A stretch of DNA of 64,000 nt. Origin: Streptomyces tibetensis. Lineage in GTDB: Bacteria; Actinomycetota; Actinomycetes; Streptomycetales; Streptomycetaceae. This document shows positions 57,486 through 64,000 of the stretch, piece after piece. The position numbers were made by a program, and so were the translations under genes. The DNA lies in the NCBI RefSeq assembly GCF_007655005.1, contig NZ_SZVW01000014.1, forward strand, positions 186,001 to 250,000. Reading direction: 5' to 3'. Numbering within the stretch: position 1 is the first letter of the stretch; every line of letters starts with the position of its first letter. Under the pieces are notes generated by a model that saw only the letters and a list, made by a program, of their open reading frames with translations, was not told where the DNA came from and did not search any database.

Positions 57486-57696
57486 ATGCGGCGCTTGCCC
57501 CATGTCCTGCCCAGTCCAGGTGGCCGCCGACTTGACGAACCCTTTCTCCAGGGGGGCGCACGGGTGCACGGGGCAGCGCTGGGTGAATCACTTCCGAAGC
57601 ACGTCATGCGACCGGCGGTCTTCTTGGCGCCACTCGGGCTTCTCGGGGAGGCCTTACGTCTTTTCCTCATACACGGAGCCGGAGAAGAACGCGGTT

Positions 57697-58164
57697 TCAG
57701 AAGGAGCCGGTCTCCACGAGCCGGGCCAGGTTCGCCAGGGCTGTGCGGGTGCCCGTCTCGTTGTCGGCGGCGGGCACGGCATCGGGGATGCCCTCGTGCA
57801 CCATCAGCACATCGGTGCCGCCGCCCTCCGCGTCGGTGAGCGTGGTCGTCAGCGTCATGGCGCCGCCCAACGCGGGGTCGGTGGTCTCGAACTCCAGCAC
57901 CTCCACCACCTGCTCGTTGGGCACCAGCCGCGCGAAGTGCCCGTGGTAGGTATCGGTGTGCGCGGACGACTTCCCCGAGGCGTCCGGTGCTTCGTAGGTG
58001 AGCGAGACCCGGAACCTGCCGCCCTCCCGGGCGTCGAACGCGTGCACCTCGCCGCTCATGCCGCGCGGCACCCGCCAGCGCGCGATCGCCTCCGGGCTCA
58101 CCAGCGCCCGGTAGACGGCGGCACGAGGAGCGTCGACGTGGCCGAAGACCCGGGACGTGTACAT
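57697..58164 (-). CDS. SRPBCC (AHSA1-like) domain protein
   Basis: The 155-residue protein has a START/AHSA1 fold: VFGHVDAPRAAVYRALVSPE, FDAREGGRFRVSLTYEAPD, HGHFARLVPNEQVVEVLEFE and GTDVLMVHEGIPDAVPAADN. These are typical lipid or hydrophobic ligand-binding helix-grip proteins, and the exact ligand is unknown. It ends 260 bases before the P450 gene and starts 9 bases after the DUF779 gene on the same strand, so the two are likely one transcript. The 260-base gap to the P450 is less GC-rich than its surroundings and holds no gene I can support. Confidence 0.87.
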   Translation of the reverse strand: MYTSRVFGHVDAPRAAVYRALVSPEAIARWRVPRGMSGEVHAFDAREGGRFRVSLTYEAPDASGKSSAHTDTYHGHFARLVPNEQVVEVLEFETTDPALGGAMTLTTTLTDAEGGGTDVLMVHEGIPDAVPAADNETGTRTALANLARLVETGSF

Positions 58165-58173
58165 GGGGTCACC

Positions 58174-58638
58174 CTAGGCGCCACCCCGGGCATCGGGCAC
58201 AGACGCGGGCGGGCGGTCCCCATCAAATCCGGCCTGAGCGGTGTGGTCCGCCCCGTTCGGCAGGGGCGGTTCCGATGCGAGGCTGTGCAGCTCCTCGTCC
58301 GTGAGGAGGCGGGAGCGCAGCAGGAAGCGGACGCCCTCCGGGGCCTCCAGCGAGAAGCCGCTGCCGCGGCCCGGGACCACGTCCACGGTGAGATGGGTGT
58401 GCGACCAGTACGTGAACTGGTCCGCGCTCATCCAGAACGGTGTGTCCCCGGCCACGTGCCCCAGCAGGACGTCCGAGGCACCCACCCGGAACTCGCCCCG
58501 CGGATAGCACATCGGGGCGCTGCCGTCGCAGCAGCCGCCGGACTGGTGGAACATCACCGGCCCGTGCGTCCCGGTCAGCCGCCGCAGCAGTTCCTCGGCG
58601 GCGGGGGTGAGTTCGACGCGTCCTGTGCGCACGGACAT
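58174..58638 (-). CDS. DUF779 domain protein
   Basis: The ATG at 58638 (MSVRTGRVELTPAAEELLRR) follows AAGGAGG. The 154-residue protein carries the DUF779 core: GPVMFHQSGGCCDGSAPMCY, EFRVGASDVLLGHVAGDTPF and FTYWSHTHLTVDVVPGRGSG. The cysteine cluster near residues 35-44 and a His pair (SHTHL) suggest metal binding. DUF779 genes are often next to aldehyde dehydrogenase genes, but none is present here. The last 30 residues are a proline-rich extension. It is co-directional with the SRPBCC gene and divergent from the phosphotransferase gene across a 24 bp repeat array. Confidence 0.87.
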   Translation of the reverse strand: MSVRTGRVELTPAAEELLRRLTGTHGPVMFHQSGGCCDGSAPMCYPRGEFRVGASDVLLGHVAGDTPFWMSADQFTYWSHTHLTVDVVPGRGSGFSLEAPEGVRFLLRSRLLTDEELHSLASEPPLPNGADHTAQAGFDGDRPPASVPDARGGA

Positions 58639-58742
58639 GTGGTCCTCCTTGCGGCGACCAGTGGGTCGGGAACCGGTCCTTGTCGCGAGTCCTCCAGTAT
58701 CCGCCTCCGTACCGGCAGGGTCCATGAGGCGGGAGGGGGACA

Positions 58743-58838
58743 GCGACGGCCTGCTCAACCGGCGCGGCGACGGCCTGCTCAACCGGTGCGGCGACGGCCT
58801 GCTCAACCGGTGCGGCGACGGCCTGCCGTCCGGTGCGG
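58743..58838. repeat. 24 bp tandem array, four units
   Basis: Units of GCGACGGCCTGCTCAACCGG plus TGCG start at 58743, 58767, 58791 and 58815. The second and third are identical and the last is degenerate. It lies between the DUF779 gene and the phosphotransferase-fold gene. Confidence 0.85.
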
Positions 58839-58863
58839 TGGCCCGGCCCAGGGCGCTGGTTGA

Positions 58864-59799
58864 ATGCCGGGCGTGACCGAAACCGACACGCACCAGTCCG
58901 ACCGCTGGGTCCGGTACTTCGCCCGACGTGGGTATCCCCGCGCACGGCGGCTCGCTTGTGGAATGGAGGGGACCGTCTACCGGCTCCGGGACGGGACCGT
59001 GGCCAAGGTGTGGGACGGGCGCCCTCCGGAGGACTTCGGCCTCACCCGGCGGCTGTACGCCGACATCGCCGCGCATCCCCTGCCCTTCGGCACTCCGGAG
59101 ATCCTCGACGTCGAGGAGCACGACGGGGTGCTCGTCAGCTACGAACGCGAGCTCGGCGGACGACCGCTGCGCTCGGATCAGGACGGCGGTGAGCCGCCCG
59201 CCCGTGACCTGCCCCGCAGTGAGACCGACGCCCTGCTCACCGTCCTGCGCGCACTGGCCTCCGTGCCGGGCACCGAGGCCATGCGGCGCCTGGTGGTCCA
59301 GGGGGACGACCGGCCGCTCTGGCAGGGCCACTCCCGCTTCCCCGACGCGCTCGCCGCCCTCGTGGAACGGGCCGCCGGCCGCAACCGCGACGCCCTCGCC
59401 GCGCAGGTGCCCGGACTCGCGGACATCGTGTCCCGCACGGCCGCCGCGCTGCGGGCGCTGCCCGGCCGGGCCGACAGCGTCGTCCACGGCGACCTGGTGC
59501 CGCCCAACATCCACATGGACGAGGCCGGACGCCCGGTCGCCGTCCTCGACTTCGGGTTCTGCACCACCGCCGGCGACCCCGCCTTCGAGGCCGCGGTCAC
59601 GGCCGCCGTCTGGGACATGTACGGACCCCACGCCGCCCACCACACCGCCGAGCTGACCCGTCACTTCGCCCGGGAACTGGGCCATGCCGAAGAGGACCTG
59701 ATCCTTTACCGGAAGGCCTACGCCCTCATCACCTACGACCTCTTCGGCAGGGGCCCGCACGACGGGCACTTCCGCTGGTGCGCCGCCCAGCTGCGGTGA
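58864..59799 (+). CDS. Aminoglycoside phosphotransferase (APH)-fold kinase
   Basis: The 311-residue protein has the APH/choline-kinase fold: SVVHGDLVPPNIHMDEAGRP with catalytic Asp in HGD and the metal Asn, followed by VAVLDFGFCTTAGDPAFEAA with DFG-type Asp. The N-lobe shows GMEGTVYRLRDGTVAKVWDG, with the ATP-binding Lys. Such proteins phosphorylate hydroxyls of small molecules and some give antibiotic resistance, but the family is broad and the substrate is unknown. An alternative GTG three codons later (MTETDTHQSD) is possible. It is convergent with the CocE hydrolase gene, with only six bases between stops. Confidence 0.87.
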   Translation: MPGVTETDTHQSDRWVRYFARRGYPRARRLACGMEGTVYRLRDGTVAKVWDGRPPEDFGLTRRLYADIAAHPLPFGTPEILDVEEHDGVLVSYERELGGRPLRSDQDGGEPPARDLPRSETDALLTVLRALASVPGTEAMRRLVVQGDDRPLWQGHSRFPDALAALVERAAGRNRDALAAQVPGLADIVSRTAAALRALPGRADSVVHGDLVPPNIHMDEAGRPVAVLDFGFCTTAGDPAFEAAVTAAVWDMYGPHAAHHTAELTRHFARELGHAEEDLILYRKAYALITYDLFGRGPHDGHFRWCAAQLR

Positions 59800-59805
59800 C
59801 GCGGA

Positions 59806-61860
59806 CTACAGCAGGTCGCGGGGGACCTTCTCGTTCCAGGTGCGGGAGAAGACCCGGCGGTCGGACTCGTACGCGTCGAGGGTGGCGTCGACGAAGAAGT
59901 CCGTCTCGTCGCACGTGAGCCGGGTGCGGGTGACCACCCGTGCGTCCCAGTCGTCCCGCGCGAACCGCATGGTCCACGTGGTCTCGCCGCCGACCGAGGT
60001 GAAGTCGTCGGCGACCGCCGTGTAGCGCTCGTGGGCGCGGCGGCCGGACTCCAGGCCGATGTCCTCGAAGCGGACCGTGCCCCGGTCCTTCACGATGTCC
60101 AGCTCGGAGCGGTAGTCGATCAGATCCCGCTTGACCTCCCAGCGCTCCTCCGGGGGCGTCACCTGGGTCATGGCCAGCGGAGGAGCGCCCTCGGGCTCAC
60201 CGAAGGGCGACGACGGCACCTCGTCGGGCTCCTCCACCGGCCGCACCGGCAGAGTGAGCGTGCTGGAGTGCTCGTGGACGCTGAGCAGGGCCGGCTTCGG
60301 CGCGGGCCAGGCCAGCGGCCAGTAGGACGTCGACAGGGACAGCCGGATGCGGTGGCCCGGCGGGAACGCCTGCGCCACACCGTTCAGCGGGATGGTGGCC
60401 CGGTAGCGCCGCCCCGGCTCCAACGGCTCAGGGTCCTCCGTGCTGTCACGGCGGGTCAGGTTCAGGATGCCGTACGAGACGCGTGTGGCGGCACCGTCGG
60501 GGCTCACGTCGGACAGCCGCGCGGCCACCATGGCGACCGGCTCGCTGACCGACAGGTCGAGCTCCACGCTCGGCGAGCCGAGGATCTCCACCGGCTCGGT
60601 CAGCGGCTCGGTGTCGAAGACGAGGGAACCGCCGTCCTCCTCCCGCTGGTCGTAGGGCAGGTCCGGGGGCGCGTTGTAGGAGGCCCACTTGCCCGCGAAC
60701 TGGCCGACGGACAACGGCGAACGCACGGTCATCGCCGCACCGCCCTCGGACGCCGTCACGGTCGTGTCCTTCGCGGTCGCGTCCTGTCCGGGCCCGATCG
60801 TGTGCCGGGTGAGCGGGTGTGTGACGGGCCGGATGTGCGGGGACGGCCAGTCGGGCTCGCCCACCCAGCGGCCCGGCCGCTCCTCGTAGGAGGTGGAGGG
60901 CGGCACGCTGTCCTGCATCCACGCCTGCAGCATCGGCCCGTCCATGACGCCGTTGTCGACGCCCTTCAGCCAGTGGTCCCACCACCGCACGAGTTCCTGG
61001 AGGTAGCCGATCGCGGGCCCGGGCTCCCCGAGGTGCGGGAACTTGTGCGACCAGGGCCCGATCAGCCCCTTGCGTGGCACGTCCAGATTCCCCAGCAGCC
61101 GGGTCACGGCGTTGGAGTAGCCGTCCGCCCAGCCGCTGGAGGCCAGGACCGGGCAGCGCACGCTCGTGTAGTCCTCGCACACCGAGGCGTGCCGCCAGTA
61201 GTCGTCGCGGCGCTGGTGGCGCAGCCACTCCAGCACCCACGGCTCGGTGTTCTCCAGCCGCTCGTGCCACATCTCGCGCCAGCGCTCGCCGACCACGGCC
61301 GGGTCGGGCGGGCAGGTGCCGTAGGCGAACATCGTGCCCGCCTCGGCCAGGTTGTCCGACAGCAGGGCGCCGCCCATGTAGTGCATGTCGTCGGCGTGCC
61401 GGTCGTCCGTGAAGGACGCGATGGCGATGGCCTTCAGGCTCGGCGGCCGGCGGGCCGCGACCTGCAGCGCCGCGAACGCGCCCCAGGAGATGCCCATCAT
61501 GCCCGTGCCGCCGTCGCACCAGGGCTGCTCCGCCAGCCAGGCCAGGACCTCCTCGGCGTCCGCCTGCTCCCGTTCCAGGTACTCGTCGCGCAGCACGCCC
61601 TCCGAGTCACCGGTGCCGCGCAGGTCGACACGGACACAGGCGTAGCCGTGCCCGGCGAGGTAGGGGTGGTGGATCGAGTCCCGTACGGCCGTCAGATCGC
61701 GCTTGCGGTACGGGATGTACTCCAGCACCGCCGGCACCGGCTCCTGGTCGGAGGAGGTGGGGCGCCAGATGTGCGCCGAGAGCCGGACCCCGTCGGACAT
61801 CGGGATCGTGACGTGCTCTTCTTCCTTCGTCTCGTACGGCAGGTTGGTCACGTAACGCAT
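59806..61860 (-). CDS. CocE/NonD-family serine hydrolase
   Basis: The ATG at 61860 (MRYVTNLPYETKEEEHVTIP) has GTGAGGAG upstream. The 684-residue protein has an alpha/beta-hydrolase domain with nucleophile Ser125 in GGTGMMGISWGAF, an Asp in SSGWADGYSN and a His in GPWSHKFPH. A C-terminal jelly-roll domain contains ILGSPSVELDLSVSEPVAMV. CocE and relatives are esterases or X-Pro dipeptidyl-peptidase-like enzymes. No signal peptide is seen, so it acts in the cytosol. It starts 16 bases after the ATP-grasp gene and is surely co-transcribed with it. Confidence 0.9.
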   Translation of the reverse strand: MRYVTNLPYETKEEEHVTIPMSDGVRLSAHIWRPTSSDQEPVPAVLEYIPYRKRDLTAVRDSIHHPYLAGHGYACVRVDLRGTGDSEGVLRDEYLEREQADAEEVLAWLAEQPWCDGGTGMMGISWGAFAALQVAARRPPSLKAIAIASFTDDRHADDMHYMGGALLSDNLAEAGTMFAYGTCPPDPAVVGERWREMWHERLENTEPWVLEWLRHQRRDDYWRHASVCEDYTSVRCPVLASSGWADGYSNAVTRLLGNLDVPRKGLIGPWSHKFPHLGEPGPAIGYLQELVRWWDHWLKGVDNGVMDGPMLQAWMQDSVPPSTSYEERPGRWVGEPDWPSPHIRPVTHPLTRHTIGPGQDATAKDTTVTASEGGAAMTVRSPLSVGQFAGKWASYNAPPDLPYDQREEDGGSLVFDTEPLTEPVEILGSPSVELDLSVSEPVAMVAARLSDVSPDGAATRVSYGILNLTRRDSTEDPEPLEPGRRYRATIPLNGVAQAFPPGHRIRLSLSTSYWPLAWPAPKPALLSVHEHSSTLTLPVRPVEEPDEVPSSPFGEPEGAPPLAMTQVTPPEERWEVKRDLIDYRSELDIVKDRGTVRFEDIGLESGRRAHERYTAVADDFTSVGGETTWTMRFARDDWDARVVTRTRLTCDETDFFVDATLDAYESDRRVFSRTWNEKVPRDLL

Positions 61861-61876
61861 GGAAGTGACGTGCTCC

Positions 61877-63190
61877 TCACTTTCGCGTGGCGTCGGTCTC
61901 GGCCGGGGCGTCCTCGAAGGCCAGACCCAGGGCGGCCACGCAGTGGTCGAACTTCTCCCGCAGCTCCGCCTCGTCGGCCCCGCCGGTGTAGATGTGCGCC
62001 AGCTCGTAGCTGTAGCTGTCCTGCCCGGGCAGCTCCGAGAGCCTGTCGCCCTGCTCGGGGACCACCTCGATGCGCACCCCCGGTGTCTCCCGCTCGATGC
62101 GGGCGATCTCCTCGGGGCCCGGCACCCGGCGCACCACACCGTCGGTGAACCAGCGGTGGTACCACTTCGCCGCCATCGCGTACTCGCCCTCGCGGTGCGG
62201 CATGTGCGGGTCCTCGCCCAGGGCGAGACGGACCATGCAGTGGTGGTTGGGTACGCCGTCGACGTACTGGAACAGCTCCGCGTGCGACTGGGAGTGCCGC
62301 GGGTTGATCTCCAGCAGGTTGATCTCCTGGGTCCGCGGGTCGTAGAAGTACTCGATGCTGAAGGTGGCCGAGTCCATCCCGATCTGCCGCATCACCCGCT
62401 CGCTGACGTCGTGCAGTTGCGCGATGGCCGGGGGCGGCAGCATCGAGGGGTACTGATGACGCAGGAAGCAGGGGGAGTCCGGGTACTGGATGGAGTCCAG
62501 GACCCCGTAGATCGTCACCTCGCCCTGGTGGACATAGCCCTCGACGGCCACCTGGACGCCTGACATGGCCCCCTCCGCGAGACAGACCCGGCCGCCCACG
62601 CCGTTCATCTCGGGCGGCAGGTCGATGCGTTCGAGGACGTGCTCGAAGGGGCGGCCGATGCGGGATATGCCCTCGCGGATCTCGGCGACCGCCTTGCGGA
62701 ACTCCTCCTCGTCGTCCACTCCGAAGGCGAGTTCGGAGGAGTACGACAGGGCGGGCTTGAGCCACATCGGGAAGGTCACGTCGTCCGGCGGGCGGGGCGG
62801 CTCGGCCGACAGGTCGACCTGGCCGAAGGGCGGGTGCCGGTCGGTGGCCTTCTGCTGCTCCAACCGGCTCCAGTACTTGTGCTCGCACTTGACCACGGAC
62901 TCAAGGCTGGTGCTGCGGGTGCCGTAGCGTTCGCTGAGCATCGGGACGAGGGTGCTGACCGGGAAGTCCCAGTAGCCGACGATCGCGTCGATGCTGCCGT
63001 CGAACGCGTCGAGCACGCCCTGGGCCTTGTCGAGCAGTGTCGGCAGGTCCACCTCGCCGACCTGGAGCTCCTCGATCGTCAGCAGCTGGTGAAAGCGCAG
63101 CTGGTCGGCTCCCGGGACCTGCTGGAGCGTGGGCAGATTGGCCTCGTCGAGCCCGATCACGAAGACGTTCTTCACCGTCTCGTCAGACAC
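61877..63190 (-). CDS. ATP-grasp enzyme
   Basis: The GTG at 63190 (MSDETVKNVFVIGLDEANLP) follows AAGGAGAGCC. The 437-residue protein has the three ATP-grasp subdomains. The nucleotide-binding region contains FPMWLKPALSYSSELAFGVD, and the metal site is INLLEINPRHSQSH (Glu294, Asn296, Arg298). This fold ligates a carboxylate to an amine or thiol using ATP. The acceptor is unknown, and relatives make dipeptides and peptide-like natural products. Together with the next gene (CocE-type hydrolase) it forms a ligase/hydrolase pair. A clear promoter lies upstream. Confidence 0.88.
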   Translation of the reverse strand: MSDETVKNVFVIGLDEANLPTLQQVPGADQLRFHQLLTIEELQVGEVDLPTLLDKAQGVLDAFDGSIDAIVGYWDFPVSTLVPMLSERYGTRSTSLESVVKCEHKYWSRLEQQKATDRHPPFGQVDLSAEPPRPPDDVTFPMWLKPALSYSSELAFGVDDEEEFRKAVAEIREGISRIGRPFEHVLERIDLPPEMNGVGGRVCLAEGAMSGVQVAVEGYVHQGEVTIYGVLDSIQYPDSPCFLRHQYPSMLPPPAIAQLHDVSERVMRQIGMDSATFSIEYFYDPRTQEINLLEINPRHSQSHAELFQYVDGVPNHHCMVRLALGEDPHMPHREGEYAMAAKWYHRWFTDGVVRRVPGPEEIARIERETPGVRIEVVPEQGDRLSELPGQDSYSYELAHIYTGGADEAELREKFDHCVAALGLAFEDAPAETDATRK

Positions 63191-63206
63191 GGCTCTCCTT
63201 CCGACG

Positions 63207-63234
63207 AACATACGGCCCGAAGGCCGGCTTGCAA
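63207..63234 (-). promoter_or_regulatory. Promoter of the ATP-grasp/CocE operon
   Basis: On the minus strand a -35 TTGCAA (63229-63234) and a -10 TATGTT (63207-63212) are 16 bases apart, upstream of the ribosome site AAGGAG and the GTG. Confidence 0.55.
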
Positions 63235-63350
63235 GATCGTCGGAGTACCCCTGGTGCCTGTCGGCATGCCGCTTCGGACACCCCGCCCGTACCGGACACC
63301 GGGGAACAGGCCCGTCGTGACCGGGACACCGTCGGCACGCGTGTGCCGGC

Positions 63351-64000
63351 TCACACTCCGGTCGGCAAGGGCTGTTCCGCCCAGATGGTCTTGCCCGTGG
63401 CCGTCTGGCGGCTGCCCCACCGCTCGGCGAGCTGGGCGACCAGCAGCAGCCCCCGCCCGCCCTCGTCGAAGACCCGGGCCCGGCGCAGATGTGGCGCGGT
63501 GCTGCTGCCGTCGGACACCTCGCAGATGAGGGTCGCGTCGCGGATCAGCCGCAGCTCGATGGGGGCGCCGCCGTACCGCAGCGCGTTGGTGACCAACTCG
63601 CTGACGATCAGTTCGGTGGCGAACTCCGCCTCCGTGAGCCCCCATTCGGCCAGCTGCTCACCTGCCATCTTGCGGGCCCGGGCCACGGCCGCGGGGTCCG
63701 GTGGCAGGTGCCAGGTGCGAACCTGCCCGGCGTCGAGCACGGCCGTCCGCGCCAGCATCAGCACGACGTCGTCGGCGGGCCGGCCGGTCAGCAGCGTGCG
63801 CAGCACCTGCTCGCAGGTCTCCTCCAGCGCGCCGGCGGGGCCGCTCAGTGCCTGGCGCAGCAGGGCGGCACCGGCCTCGATGTCGTGCCCGGGCGCCTCG
63901 AGCAGACCGTCGGTGTAGAGGGCGAGGAGGCTGTTCTCCTCCAGCTGGATCTCGGAGGCCTCGAACGGCAGGCCGCCCAGGCCCAGCGGCGGCCCGGCCG
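63351..64000 (-). CDS. SpoIIE-family phosphatase with RsbW-like ATPase domain (partial)
   Basis: The gene runs out of the window, and its C-terminal 216 residues are seen. The first part matches the end of a PP2C/SpoIIE domain (GLGGLPFEASEIQL, LLALYTDGLLE, DDVVLML). The rest is a RsbW-like ATPase domain: ATELIVSELVTNALRYGGAP, LICEVSDGSSTAPHLRRARV and DEGGRGLLLVAQLAERWGSR. It resembles the C-terminus of the large phosphatase at 35429-38545. Such proteins control anti-sigma cascades. The N-terminal sensor domains lie outside. Confidence 0.9.
   Translation of the reverse strand, partial: AGPPLGLGGLPFEASEIQLEENSLLALYTDGLLEAPGHDIEAGAALLRQALSGPAGALEETCEQVLRTLLTGRPADDVVLMLARTAVLDAGQVRTWHLPPDPAAVARARKMAGEQLAEWGLTEAEFATELIVSELVTNALRYGGAPIELRLIRDATLICEVSDGSSTAPHLRRARVFDEGGRGLLLVAQLAERWGSRQTATGKTIWAEQPLPTGV

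Noticed and set aside
57437..57696. A 72-codon minus-strand frame in the 260-base gap between the P450 and SRPBCC genes
   Set aside because: No ribosome site and composition is not protein-like. I see only a promoter-proximal palindrome there.

Overview
The window is high-GC DNA with GTG starts, AGGAG-type ribosome binding sites, a conservon (cvnABCD), SpoIIE-type phosphatases and DUF families typical of the genus. It is almost certainly a Streptomyces chromosome. Gene density is high. I saw no rRNA, tRNA, CRISPR array, transposase or integrase, so this reads as chromosomal arm or near-core sequence rather than a mobile island.

Layout. Positions 1-330 hold the 5' end of a decayed SNF2-type helicase gene. 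Positions 0.5-5 kb carry a small membrane protein, two conserved hypotheticals, an MpaB-family oxygenase, a methyltransferase and an MHYT membrane sensor. Positions 5-10.2 kb are a conservon (NIT-domain histidine kinase, roadblock, DUF742 and GTPase genes), then a PPOX-family protein and an orphan second roadblock protein. Positions 10.4-18.5 kb hold a DUF6397 protein, a VOC protein, an Fpg/Nei glycosylase, a DMT transporter, acyl-CoA thioesterase II, a DUF3516 helicase, a DUF457 hydrolase and the cysteine-free ribosomal protein L31. Positions 18.6-31.7 kb hold a DUF5709 protein, an asymmetric heterodimeric ABC exporter, an L,D-transpeptidase lipoprotein, a PNGase A-like protein, DctA, a divergent MarR/ABC exporter pair, an MltG-like protein and a flavin monooxygenase.

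Positions 31.9-34.8 kb are a sulfonate-type ABC operon. It is headed by a 27-residue cysteine-containing leader peptide that appears to be made from a leaderless mRNA. Then follow YjbQ, a 1,039-residue GAF/PP2C/ATPase phosphatase, a ribose/galactose-type ABC importer operon, an NDH-2-like flavoprotein, a CYP157-like P450, a DHA2-type MFS pump and an SGNH (CE2-like) esterase with a perfect CebR operator upstream. After these comes a membrane-anchored NACHT/STAND ATPase.

Positions 51.8-57.4 kb form a compact terpene locus. It has a LAL-type LuxR regulator, a class I terpene synthase with a changed NSE metal triad, and a P450 carrying a TTA codon. The right end has SRPBCC, DUF779 and APH-fold genes, an ATP-grasp/CocE-hydrolase operon and the 3' part of another SpoIIE-type phosphatase.

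A cross-cutting signal is an unusual number of short tandem arrays with unit lengths from 13 to 56 bp and unrelated unit sequences. They sit in gene borders, and several begin inside the last codons of a gene. One lies between cvnC and cvnD beside a second copy of the cvnC C-terminal codons.
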